Assembly (NCBI GenBank): GCA_905250115.1 | Contig: CAJNOI010000049.1 | Span: forward strand, 316,617-380,616 | Direction: 5' to 3' | DNA: 64,000 bases | From: Adineta steineri | Taxonomy: Eukaryota > Rotifera > Eurotatoria > Adinetida > Adinetidae | Part shown: positions 39,104-52,070 of the stretch, piece after piece | Layout of the letters: every line of letters starts with the position of its first letter | Numbering within the stretch: position 1 is the stretch's first letter | Notes under the pieces: model-generated | Databases searched by the model: none | What the model saw: only the letters and a program-made list of their open reading frames with translations | What the model was told of the DNA's origin: nothing | Position numbers and translations under genes: made by a program

Positions 39104-40784
39104 ATGGTCGCACCATCAACTCAATTGCCGCCATCGACAAAAACAACAACAGGAACACCAGGAACCGTAGCTAAATGGGATTCTCGATTTGCCGGCCACG
39201 TTCCCCATGACGGATCATATTACTCAAAATGTATGCTTGCTGGTGTTCTTGCTTGTGGTCTTACACACACAGCTATTTGCCCACTCGATGTTACAAAATG
39301 TAATATGCAGGTATGTCATCTATTGAAAAAACGATGTAACTTCTATTTGTAATGATAATTTGGTCTAAACTAAGAGGTTTCGTTATATCTGTTTTAGTAA
39401 AAACTAGCGATGTTTAAAATTTTGTTCAAATATTTTTTGCCCCTTTACCCTTGAAGGTATAAACCGTGAAAAATAAAACACTCCAAAATCTTTTCTGTTC
39501 TGTGTGCATTATTATTTGCTGACATTCCCGTTGGCAAACCTGGATGGATGGGTGATAGCAAGTGGTTGAATGCCATTGCACCTATTCCATGTGCCTATCG
39601 CCAATACTTAGATGTACAGCTACAAACAGATATTCATTGACGTATATTTCTCTTGCATTGAAATCTTTGCCCTCACTCACATCAAGATTTTCGGCTTTGC
39701 CCATATAAAAGCCCTTTTCTAATCCATAGCTGTGGTATTGTAAATAAAAATGGCAACACGCAAGTGTGGACTGGGAAATGATTTTTCATAGACTTCTTTG
39801 ACAAGTAAATATATCGTATGAGCTTAGCTGCCGGTCCTTTTTCTATATTTTATAATACATATAACACCTTATTTATTTATTTTGTTATAGGTCGCTCCTG
39901 AAAAATATAAAGGCTTAGTTCAAGGTCTTAGAACAATTGTTGCTGAAGAAGGAAGTCGAGCTGTATGGAAAGGTTGGTTACCAACATTCTTTGGCTATTC
40001 AGCTCAAGGAGCATTCAAATATGGTCTTTATGAAGTATTCAAAGATCAATATGCTAATATGCTTGGTAAAGAAAATTTCGAAAAATATAAAGGTCTTGTC
40101 TGGTGTACTGCATCAGCATCAGCTGAACTTGTTGCTGATCTTGCTTTATGTCCATTGGAGATGGTTAAAGTCAAAGTACAAACAGCACCACATGGTACAT
40201 TTCCAACAAATTTTGGTCAAGCTTGGTCACAAATGAATGCCAATCGTGCAGAAACTGGCTTTCCATATCGATCTCTCGTACCATTATGGTCACGACAAGT
40301 TCCTTATACAGTAGCCAAATTCTTCTTCTTCGAAAAAGTTAGTATTTGTTTTCATAAAAGTAATTGAAATCTTAATGAAAATCTATTTTAGGTCGTACAA
40401 TTATTTTATACTTATGTGTTCACAAATCCAAAAGACACATATTCAAAAACAACCCAACTTGGTGTTACATTTGCTTCTGGTTATACAGCCGGTGTTATTT
40501 GTGCTATTGTTTCACATCCTGCTGATTCACTTGTTTCACTTCTCGGTAAACCGGCCAACAAAGGCAAGAGCTTAGGACAAATTATCAACGAAACTGGATT
40601 TACTAAACTTGCCACAAAGGTCTGTTTTTTTCTTTGATGAAATAATAAAAATTAATTATTCTATGAAAATTTCTAGGGTCTTGGTACTCGTATTATTATG
40701 ATTGGTACATTGACCGGTCTTCAATGGTGGATCTATGATACATTCAAATCAGTTATGGGCATGGGAACAACCGGTGGCAAATAG
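39104..40784 (+). CDS. SLC25A3: Mitochondrial phosphate carrier
   Basis: Exons 39104-39310, 39891-40337, 40392-40619 and 40677-40784 join in phase 0 to 329 aa. The protein imports inorganic phosphate with protons across the inner mitochondrial membrane for ATP synthesis. Three carrier repeats are visible: [23 protein letters not shown] and [11 protein letters not shown], with the degenerate third motif typical of the phosphate carrier. Other blocks are [60 protein letters not shown] and [15 protein letters not shown]. The N-terminus before [10 protein letters not shown] is short, without the long presequence of vertebrate forms. Intron 1 is long (580 bp) and contains a GC-richer open segment. 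Codon use is less A/T-biased than in neighbours, as expected for a highly expressed gene. Confidence 0.96.
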
Positions 40785-43700
40785 ATTAATTCCCAACTCT
40801 GTCGAACCTAATTTCTTTTCGTTTTTTTAAATGAAACTTGTAGTACAAAGATTAGTATATGATCACATACAACAGTTCCTCTTGCCGTTCTAGACTTTTT
40901 TTGTGAACACTTATCTCCTTTATTAAAAGAATTATATCTTATCTCATTTTCATGGACTTTTTACTAGTATGGAAGGAATATATATACAAAAATCTAATCA
41001 TAGAGATCAATCAAACAGGAAAATTAGCTAAAGACTTCAATTTCAATCATAACTATCATGTAAAACTTACTAGTTTTTCAATTGTATTTTTGATATGCAT
41101 CGGGATCTTGTTAATTCGAAATATTATCTCAATTTCAAAACATCGATATTATTATAATTAATTTCATAATAACCAAGATAATCAGTTATCATATACTTTA
41201 CGGATGTCAGAAAAATAGATTTAGTTAATGATCCTCATTATTAATTAGATTGCTTTTTTAAAATCATTTATTAAAACTTAAAACGATAGCTTTTTACGTT
41301 CATAAATAAAATGATATTGAATAGAAAATGAAATTATTATTCATAATATATAATTATCAAAGTGAAATATATATTTCTATATTCTGATCAAATTGAAATA
41401 CAAGTGGATAGATTCGAATTTCTTATACTCAAAAATATGAAATCAAGTTATTCTTTTTAGTAAAAATAATTCATTACGTCGTAACATTCTGGAAGATTCT
41501 CAGACTAGTAGATGAATCCTTAAAAATACATAATTTATCTAAACAAATTCTTATTATTTTATAAAGAATCAAAATACTTCTATAAGATCATACAAGGTTG
41601 ACTTATCTGACTCCTTCATTTCATATCATTGATTTCTAATGCTTTACATTTTGTAATTGCTTTTTGTTTTAATTTTCTATTCCCTATTTACCACATGTGT
41701 TCTTTTGAACGACTTTGAATTTAATCAGACAGTAATAGATCATATAACTATCATATGTTGCAGTATCGATATTATTATTTAATATTAAATCTAATAAGAA
41801 ATAAAATTAAATGGAACGTTCTTTGTTAGATGATGCTGTTGAAAATAAACTTAAAAAATGATAAACATAGTATAATAGAAATATGATGAAAATGTATCCA
41901 ACAAGATTAAATTAAATGCTGTTAATACAAGTACGAGATACAGTCGGTTCTCCTTAGAAGTCTCCACTGACATTTAATTTCAATTAAATGTAAGAGGAAA
42001 TCGAATTAGTAATAAGTTAAAATTGAAAGAAAATTTAAGTTATCTCAAGTTACAGGCATTTTAAATCAACTTGAAAATAACATATCTAAATCACATATAT
42101 TATCATGATAGTTTTTAAATATATATTTTAAAGTGAGAAATTAGATAACTAATAGAAACTGCATAAAGTCAATGAAAATTTTTACTATATCTACTTATAT
42201 CACACTCCAATAGTACGGATTTGAACTGTGAAGGGATTGAAAATCCAACAGGTGACTAACTACAGTGATTGGAGGAAGAAAATTGTCCATACCGATATCT
42301 TTTATTGAAAAGCTATCTACTATATATACTATACATGAAGATGACGAAAGATCCAGGACATCAAGAGAAAACACTGAGAAAATATGATGAAATAACAAGA
42401 TGATGACGTCACATGATAATGTAAGAGGATGATGCAATGAGATGAAGGGATCAACCGGTGAATTTTATGCACCCCGTGACACGAACTATAGTAGTTAATA
42501 ATTATAATATCTATCGAGTGTAATAATGATAAACATTACAAGTAACTAGTAAATGTTCTATATATGACTAATAAAATGTAAATAAGTCTGAGATTATCTT
42601 GCTACTTGTTGTTGAATATCTAATAGACTGTTAGATCTCCAAAGAACTGAATCTTATTGAATGAAAATGTTGAAAATATGATTAATTCAAATAGTTAAAA
42701 TTATATACTTTGATTTTTGACGTTTTTTGAAGTAGTTTTTAAGCATCGAATACCTGTTTTGCAGCTAATAGTTAATCCTAAAATAATAAAGTTTCTTATA
42801 TCAATAAATCATATTTGCGAGTGATATGTTGATGTATGTTTCTTCTATTCAAGAATAATTTTTTTAGTCTTTTTCAATCGATATAAAAGCTACTAATATA
42901 TATATATGATCGATAATATTTGGTAATTCATAGAAAATAGACCAAAGTCTAATGTATATATATATATTTATACATATAAAAATCAAGGAATCATTTAGAG
43001 TTATACTTTCAACTATTCAAATTTTAACTTTGTAAGAACTGTATGTGCTAGCCGTATCAGAAAAGAAATTAAATAGTCGTTTGAGCTAATTTTTCATGAT
43101 GAAATATATCATAAAGAAAAATAATTTAAAAATATGACTTTGAACAAAATATATTGTAAACTACAATATTCAAGTCGTTGGAACACTAATAAAATTTTCT
43201 TTTACTAACCTATTGTTACTGTTTTGTGTAATGTTGTTATAAACAACCATTTCATAAGTCTGATCAGTTCAGGCAGCGGACGTCAGCCTGTGTATTTTTC
43301 TCAATATATTTTACGAGTAAGAAACAAAACTACAAGTACTTCTTCTTTGATAACAGTATTGAATGACGCTATTAGTAATACATATATAGATTTGATATAC
43401 AAGTTCCTTGTTAAAGAAAAAAGTAGATGATATTCAAATTTCATTCGGATATGACATGCATTTGATAGCTTTAATATTTTTGAAAGACGCTGTCAAGAAA
43501 TCCAGAGAAAGAAAAATGAGGAAAATTAAAATCGAGGAAATAAGAAATCAGGAAAAGTTTTACTAGAAGTTTATTAATCATAGAAGATAAAACAAGTAAA
43601 AGGTATGGACATACTTCAGAGAATCTGATAAGCTTATTTCTTTGAAATCACCAGTAGTGAGAGTCCATCGAGAGAGCGTAGGTGCGTAGGTACGGGTCAC

Positions 43701-46700
43701 TCTTCTTCGACATCCTCAGAATTTTAAAGACTACGTCAATATGTATGTACATATTTTAATTTATCTGTAGAAATACACTTAAAATTATAAAAATTTATTT
43801 ACAACTAGCATTGAAATAATGTCCATGATTTATTTCTATTTCATTTTTTTTGTTAAAAATGAACCCTATAAATTTAACGTCAGTTTGTCCATAAAGAATG
43901 ACACGTATCGATTTAATCAGCAATCGAAGTCCCGAAGGACCAAATGTGATGCTTCTGTCTCATAACATTGAGTTCGTTTTTTGACTACCGATTGCGACTC
44001 GCCTTTTACTTTTTGAACGACATTATATGTAAGTAGTATGAAATTGTATATTGTGCAACTTTCTCTTTTTTTTCTATACATGACGTAAGTTCGTACAAAT
44101 ATCTCCGAAAGAATGTGATATAATATAATATTGAATGAAATATATAAATTTTTAAAATTTGATATTTTTATTTATTTGAGTCATAAGTACTGTAGTTAAA
44201 AATTGTAGAAATAAATATTTAACTTATCTAATGTATACAAATCAATACATGACACATATATTATTAAAATATTTCATCAAAAGTGTTTAGTGTAGTGAGT
44301 CATGTAAACATTATTATACTATTTTATTTGTTATCATCGAGTTTTAATATTAACCTTCCTATTTTATAACTTTCATCTTTTGATAATTAACAATATATTA
44401 TAAATATCCAGTGTCGCCCTCTGACTAATGTGAAAAAAATATGATTCATATTGACTAGATAGTAAACGTACTTGACAATATATCGTGCATCGATTTTACC
44501 TCTTTTTATATCTTTCCTGTTCGATTCTGCTCTTCTTTCTTCGTCTTCGCAATCGATTAAAAAATCTACCTGTGACTTGCACATTGACTATCTCATCTTT
44601 GGTAGATACAGACATATTTTTTTTTCTTTCATTCTGTGCCTTCTTTCTTGTCAATCAATATTTAATTCGTAAGGCTGTCATATTGGAAAAAAAATTCAAT
44701 TATTCGTTTTATATTTTTCTTTTCAGCTATGATTATTATTTATAGATTCTATGATTTATCTATGAATCATATATTATTTTCGTCTCCTTTGAATTTCTAG
44801 GATAGACAATACTATAGATCACACGCTAATATTCGTTTTTTTCTTTCTTATGCATTTCTTTTCTCAGATTACATCGAATAGACACAGCGAGGTCGAAGTA
44901 TATATACATAATCAGCGTTTTTTCTTGTTCATACGGGATACAGTTGGATTAAGGCCATATAATACCACACCCAGAAATATATGAAATAGTAGTCCGTGAT
45001 CTTTCTTTTAAATACATTTATTTTTTGTTACATTTAAAATATTTTTACTTCAGATATATTAATTATTGTAGTGGGTGAAAAGAAAAAACGATATATAAAC
45101 CTATTGAAATGTTGCAGCAACAACATCAAATCATGGTTGAGACGAATTTACCTTCAACTATGATAAAAGTAAGAATTTCAGTTTTTTAATGCCTGGTTTT
45201 TTTTTGAAGAGAAAAAAAAGAATATTTTCAAGTGCAATAACGTGATTTTTACTGCAAACAGAACGGCGAAATTGGCAATCTATAGTCTGCCTTGCTCTTT
45301 CTCTGAAGTCATGTGCACACATACAAACACGTCCGTATTGTCCCACTTTTATGTAGTCATATTAATAAGTATAGTAATATAGTCGATAACGAAAGAAACA
45401 GCAAGTAGATAAGAAAGTGAATTTAAGTGAAAATTATCTAAAAATTTCTTTTTATTTAGTTTTTTTTACTTTTTATAATTTATAAAAATACCTTGTTCAG
45501 TTGTTAGCAGTTATTCATAAAAGATCTTCTTATTTTTATCATATAATGATCTATAAATTAAAGTCATTGTTGATTCAACACTGAGAATAATACGGCTATT
45601 GGGAGTAATATGCAAACAAGATGAAAATTTCATATGATTTTTATATACTCAAATCGAAATGATTACAGATATATGATAAATAAGAACACGTGATAGAGTC
45701 ATTTTTTGTTATGTCTTATTTATGATCCATGTGACAATAATTTTTTCTCTCTCAACTGTCTGCCATTAAATAGTCGAAAATGTGTAAATCATTCATTGAT
45801 TAGTTTTGCTCAGGTGTTGTACTTCTTTACGTAAACATTTATCGTTGAAGTGTTATCTTACCGAATCCTAATTTTCAATTGGTTTGTTAATATTCGAGTA
45901 AGATTCTATCTATTATTTTATATTGTTGGTGACAATTTTCTTTCAATAGATAATGCTTCGATAAAATAAAATATGGTTTTTATCTGTTGTTGAGGTTTTT
46001 AATGAATCAATGCATAATTTGTTCTTCCATTAAACTTTATTAACTTATTGGACATCATTAATATTGATAATAAAAAATTCCTATCATCATTTACTTCGTT
46101 TTATTAGTCGTTGTTTCAAGTTCAACAATGAATGTCTTTATTCGAACATCCTTTATGATTGTTTTCTTATGATTTTTTTCATACATAAGTTAAAAATACC
46201 ATGGAAATATATTTATATATGCTTTAAATGTCACTTTTCTCTTTCGAACTGAATAACACTTGAAAAAAAAAGAAACCCGATGGATTCTTCTTGAAATACT
46301 TTCACATTGACGTAAAATGAGTAAAATGCATAGTATATAGATAAACGTATTTTAAAATAGAAATAAAAGTAAATACTAGATAATTTTTATTACTGTTTGA
46401 TTATGAGTACAAAAAATGAATGGTTGCCTTACCTTATCAAAGGCTTACTTTCGAAAACGAGAGCATCGATATTTATATGACTTAATTCCAACTTTAAAAT
46501 CGAATAACAAAAAGTAATTTAATATGAAAATTTAATCATATCAGATAAATTTCAGTTTACTAGAAATCGATAAAGAATATAATCGTTGTTTTTTGCTCCT
46601 ATTTGATTCTCAAAAAGAAGATTATGAGAGAAATATAAGTCCAGTAGGTCTCATTAACTGATAAATAATACATTTTACTTGAAATTTTCTTAATTAAAAA

Positions 46701-46788
46701 ATAAAAGGCGCTGTTTTGATTATCTCTACATAAACTGAGTTCTATTCATTGTCTTATAAATCTTTAATCCAATATATATATATTATAG
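40785..46788. other. Six-kilobase gene-poor region
   Basis: No exon chain with family resemblance or consistent splice phases was found on either strand. Short frames (for example 42195-42437, 43224-43430, 44485-44745) are isolated and have no splice partners. The only structured item noticed is a degenerate tRNA-like sequence at 42206-42273. TA-rich runs occur near 42896-42906 and 42955-42968. The right end must include the RdRP promoter. Confidence 0.5.
42206..42273 (-). pseudogene. Degenerate tRNA-like sequence (anticodon loop resembling Glu-TTC)
   Basis: On the minus strand the 68 nt start tccaatc and end tattgga, which pair over six of seven positions like an acceptor stem. Between them is a box B-like agttcaaatcc and a seven-base loop ttttcaa flanked by gga/tcc, giving anticodon TTC. 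The D arm is poorly formed, the anticodon stem pairs only three positions and the T stem is imperfect. It is more likely a tRNA pseudogene or tRNA-derived element than a working tRNA. Confidence 0.3.
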
Positions 46789-49700
46789 ATGTCTGACGAA
46801 CAATCTTCTTCTTCTTCTTCTTCACCTTGTGCCCAATTGAGTATAATTGTTGATTTAACATCATCATCATTCGATTTTAAAACACTATACAATCATTTAT
46901 CATCACAACCACCACCTAATAGTGATCATCATCATTGGCATTTTGGAGGTCTACGCTCTTATACAATCCCATTTCAATCTAATCATGATGAAACAACTAT
47001 TAATTGTGTTATATCAAAATTAAAATTATTACAAAATCATTTATGTATATTACCACCATTTTGGATTTCATATAAAAAATGTGAACAACCTTTACCACTC
47101 CCATCAACAACAACAACATCCGAGGTTATTCGTAAAAATGTTAAATTAGGAAAATTTTATACAAATAATGGTTTTGATATGGAATATACTGGAGGTGCAC
47201 TAGTGGGATTAAATAAATATATATGGGATATTCAAACACAAATTAAAGAACCATGGCGTTTAGTTTTTTATCATGATAAAATCGATATTGATTATGGTTG
47301 TAAAGAAAAAAAATTGCGGAAAACAATTAAAGCTGAAATGATGGATAGATGTGTTGTTATAATGACACAGAAAGATGGATTCACTCTATTTATTAATATG
47401 AATGGAAATCCGATTGATTATGAAGCTATAAATTCACATCCTCCTCTAAATACGACTGATGATGGTAAAAAAAAGAGTAACAAAATTTAAATTTAAAAAC
47501 AGAAGAAAAAAAACGATTTTTTTTATTTTCTATTTTGTTTTTTTCATTAGAATTAGATCCTCTATTACGTAAAACAACTGAATCATCTATTTCATACATT
47601 CGTACTGCAGCTAGAGAATCACAACCATTTTATTCAACTATTCGTCTTGTTATTTCACTTTCAAATCAATTTAATGAGAATAATATTATTACTGTTAATA
47701 ATGATGAATATAATTGCGAACAATTACAACGTTTAAATTCATGTTATACACAATTTATTGAATTTTTTCATCGTAATCATATACATGATTGCTTTGGAAT
47801 TATTTTAAGTATACCATCAACTGTTGATTTTGCATTAATAACATCATTATTTAATTCATCCAATGGATCATCATCATCTTTTATTAAACAATATTGTTGG
47901 CAAATGTTAATGTCTATTGGATATCGTTTTCAACAACGTTTAACTACAGATTTTATTCAACAAATGAAATCAATTGATGATGATGATGAATTTTATCAGG
48001 TAATCTATTTCATGGATAAGTAAATCATTTCTTATGTACTTCTAAAAAGAGATCATGGAATATTTTATCTTGTTTATTATGAGTTTTCAATAAAGATACC
48101 AAATTTTGGGTTTTATTTGTCCAGTCCTGATATAGAGTGATCTATTTATCGAGAAAAACCATTTCGTATTTCTACACATTAACATTTTTCGTTTGATTAT
48201 TTTTCCAAGAAATAAAATTGAATTTGAAAAACAATATTAGATATTATTATCATAGGTTTTATTATCTAGACATCATTGCATATATGGCGTCGGTCAAGTG
48301 AATATTATTTTATTGATTTACTTGCTGAATTACGTCGCTATCGAGAAAAATTAGCTGTCTTAGCAGCTGTACCACCATCATCCCCCATATCAACAAATCA
48401 TTATCACCAACAAGGACTAAAAAAAGAAGAAGGAGAACAAGAACGTTGGAGTATTCATACACCACCTCGTCATTATGCTTATGTTCCATCCGTAACATTA
48501 ACACCAACAACAATATGTGTTAATCCATTTAAATTAGTTAAAACAAATCGAGTTCTACGTGAACAACAATTTGGTGGAAATCTTATGTTTGCTCTTGTTG
48601 ATGTTAAAGAAGAAAATGGAACAATGGATTTATTTCCACATGATTGTATATTTAAGAAAGATTTTTTTTTATAATCTCATTATATGATTTATTTAGATCG
48701 TGCGCTACGTTGGAAAACAGAAATGTTACTTGAATCAGGTTTTGATTTAGGTATAAAAGGTCGAACATATCGTTATTTACATCATTCACAATCACAATTA
48801 AAAGACAAACAATTTTGGTTTTATCATCATGATGGTGAAAGAAATTTTTCATTTGAAGATGCATTTGCTTGGATGGGAGACTTTCAAGAAGAAAGAATTG
48901 TTGCTAAACATGCTGCGCGTATTGCACAATGTTTTACAAGTGCTGAAGCAACTATTCAAGTAAAAATAGATCCTTTGGTTTTTTTGTTATTATATTTTAT
49001 TTTATCGTTATAGATTCCATCAGAAAAAGTTCAATATATTGAAGATATTCATACAGATGATCGTAAATATAATTTTACAGATGGTGTTGGAACAATGTCC
49101 ACTATTATACGTGATAATGTAAGAATATGATTTCTATTATTATTTGAAGTCTTCAATTGTAATAATTTGACTTAGACAAATATTAAATTTTAGCTTTCCT
49201 CTAGTGAACTATAAGACACAACTTGCTGTTCATCCTATATTTTGTTTGTAAAAGCACGTATCGTTTCATCGTTATCCAAACACTCCTACTGTTGATTATA
49301 TAAACATAGCAACTATAAACGTATATAAATATCGTATCTGTAGTTTCATTTCTCATAAATTACAAACGTCATGGATATGTAATAACAAATGATAGTAAAA
49401 ATTCGAATGCAATATATATACGAGATTCTCTCAAAAACCGGATAAGACATCGGCAATAGTATGAACGATTAACTTTTTATTTTTATCAATAGATTAATCC
49501 ATATCGACAATTTTCAGCTATTCAAATTCGTTATGGTGGATGTAAAGGTGTAATATCCGTTAATCCTGATTTAGATAATTCACCTCATCAATTACGTATT
49601 CGTCAATCAATGAGAAAATTTAAATGTTCCCATGATATTCTTGAATTATGTCGTATTTCTAAACCACGTAAAATAAATTCATTTTTCTTCTAAATAGATT

Positions 49701-52070
49701 TATTAATTTATTTTTAGGTCCACTTTATTTAAATCGACAAATTATTGTTTTACTTTCACATCGTGGTATTGATGATCGTACATTTCTTTTATTACAAAAT
49801 CAACATCAACAAATGTTATCTGAAGCGCTGGTTTATCCAACACGTGCCTATGAATTATTAGCAGAAAAATTAAATCGAAATTTATTTCCACTTCGTACAT
49901 TAATTAATGATGCACATCTTAATGTAATTCAAGAACCTTTCTTTCGTCAATTAATCATAACAACAAGTAAATTTGAATTGGCACAAATGCGTGAACGTAC
50001 ACGTTTAAAATTATCAAGAAATTCAGCAAGAAATATGATTGGAATTGTTGATGAATATGGTATTTTAGAATATGGACAAGGTAAAATATTTGCAAAAGTA
50101 AATTCATATAAGAAAAATATATATTTTGTTTTTATTATAGTTTTTATTCAATATACAGAATTACATGGAGATATATTAGATGATGAATTAGGTAGTAATA
50201 ATGATTCATCATCATCACCACAACCCGAAAAAACTATTATTCTTGATCAACAAGTTGTTGTAACGAAAAATCCATGTCATCATCCTGGTGATGTTCGAAT
50301 TTTTCAAGCTGTTGACGTACCACGTTTACGACATTTAAAAGATGTTATTGTTTTTCCACAACGAGGAAAACGACCACATCCAAATGAAATATCTGGTTCG
50401 GATCTTGATGGTGATGAATATGCTGTTATATGGCATTCAGCTTTTATTCCAAAAACACCTAATGATATACCATATGATTATGATTCTCAAACACCAATGT
50501 TACGCGTTGTTGATCGTCCTGTTAATCGAGCAGATATTCAAGCAACCGTTTTAGATATTAGTGAACAATCTTGTGTTGGAAAATTATGTTCACTTCATTT
50601 AGCAAATATGGATCTTCATGGTGTTGCACATCCAAAAACATTAGCTATTGCTGGGCATATTTCCGAAGAATTAGATGCACCAAAAACTGGACAACATCCA
50701 TTAACACCAAAACAAATTTCTCATTTACAATCCGAATTAGGAAATGAACGTCCTGATTATTTTGATAAACCATATTATAGAATGTATCCATCTAAACATG
50801 TACTTGGTACGTTAAATTAAAAAGAATAAGTTCTATTAATCTACTGATTATTTATATATTATAGGTCAATTATTTCGTTCATGTTTTCGTTTCGAACCAA
50901 ATTGGGTAGCTATTCAAACTCCACCAACAACAATTTCTGCATTATCAACTGATCCATTATTAATTCATGATTTACATAATGAATATGCATCATCTGTTGA
51001 TGAATTAGCTCGTACATATCGTGAAGCTATAATGGATATTATGTATGTATATCGTTTTTCATCGGATGTTGATTTACTTTGTCGATTTGATTCATCATCA
51101 TCACAACATAAAAGTCCATTATCAAAACAACAAACAGAATCTGCTTGTCTTGTTGCTGATTCTGCTCAAGTTGAATTAAAACAATTAATACGACGTATAC
51201 GTCGTTTATTTTACCATGAATTTCGTTTCTGTGATAAAACACATTCAAATCGTTGTCATACGAATTGTACACAATGTGCAGATAAAAAAATGGCTAAAGC
51301 AAGTGCACTTTATATTTTATGTTATACAGATACACGTCATGCTCGACGTATGTTAAGTTTACCATGGTTATTTGCACCATTATTAATTGAAACAAGAAAA
51401 TTAAATATTAAAAAGCAAACAAAATTATGTAAAAATAATTCTTTTTTCCGGAAAAAATATAGATTTGAATTTTATTCTTCTTCTTCTAGTATCACCAGTA
51501 CTTGTTGCTCAAATGCTTGAAATTCAACCATATCGATTAATTGGTCAATCATTACGACGTGCACTTCAACTTTTATTTGATCAATCAAAACCATTTCATT
51601 TTCATCAAACACATTCATCGGATAAATCAAATTTAATTACTGTTTCACTTGGACCAACAACAACAGCTAAACGTCTTTTATTAAAACGTCAAATATTTTT
51701 ACTAGATTATTATGTTCTTGAAGTTCTTCATCATTATATTTATGAATCGTTAACAAAAACACGTTCAATAGTAACAGCAGCGAAACCCTTACTTGTTGAA
51801 TCTATTTGGTATCATATATTAACACGTTTTATTCTTGGCGAATGTTCACCATTAGTACTTACATCAACAAATTCGAATACAACTCCTATGATTCAAGATT
51901 GTCAATATTGGTCTGATGAACAAGCATGTAAAACATTACAACGTTTACTTGAAATAAGTGTTCAATGTTGTGAACATGGAATTGATACGATTGATTATGC
52001 ACATGCTAACGAATATTTAGTTTCAGCATTACAACAAATGGCTACAACGGGATCATTATATTTAAATTAA
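46789..52070 (+). CDS. Eukaryotic RNA-dependent RNA polymerase (RNAi type)
   Basis: Ten exons (46789-47464, 47551-47999, 48270-48645, 48697-48959, 49014-49118, 49493-49667, 49718-50080, 50141-50806, 50865-51428, 51490-52070) join in phase to 1405 aa. This family (RDR/QDE-1/EGO-1) copies RNA into dsRNA or small RNAs for silencing. The catalytic loop SGSDLDGDEYAVIW has the metal-binding Asp890, 892 and 894. Upstream are NFTDGVGTMS, FSAIQIRYGGCKGVI, LEYGQVFIQYTEL, KNPCHHPGDVRIFQAV and DVIVFPQRGKRPHPNEI; downstream are LANMDLHGVAHPKTLAIAG and FDKPYYRMYPSKHVLGQLFR. The N-terminal 500 residues are divergent, with Ser- and His-rich low complexity at the start. No stop, frameshift or lost active-site residue was found. 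An acceptor (attatag) abuts the ATG. The 60-bp intron 50081-50140 is stop-free and in frame. Confidence 0.95.
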
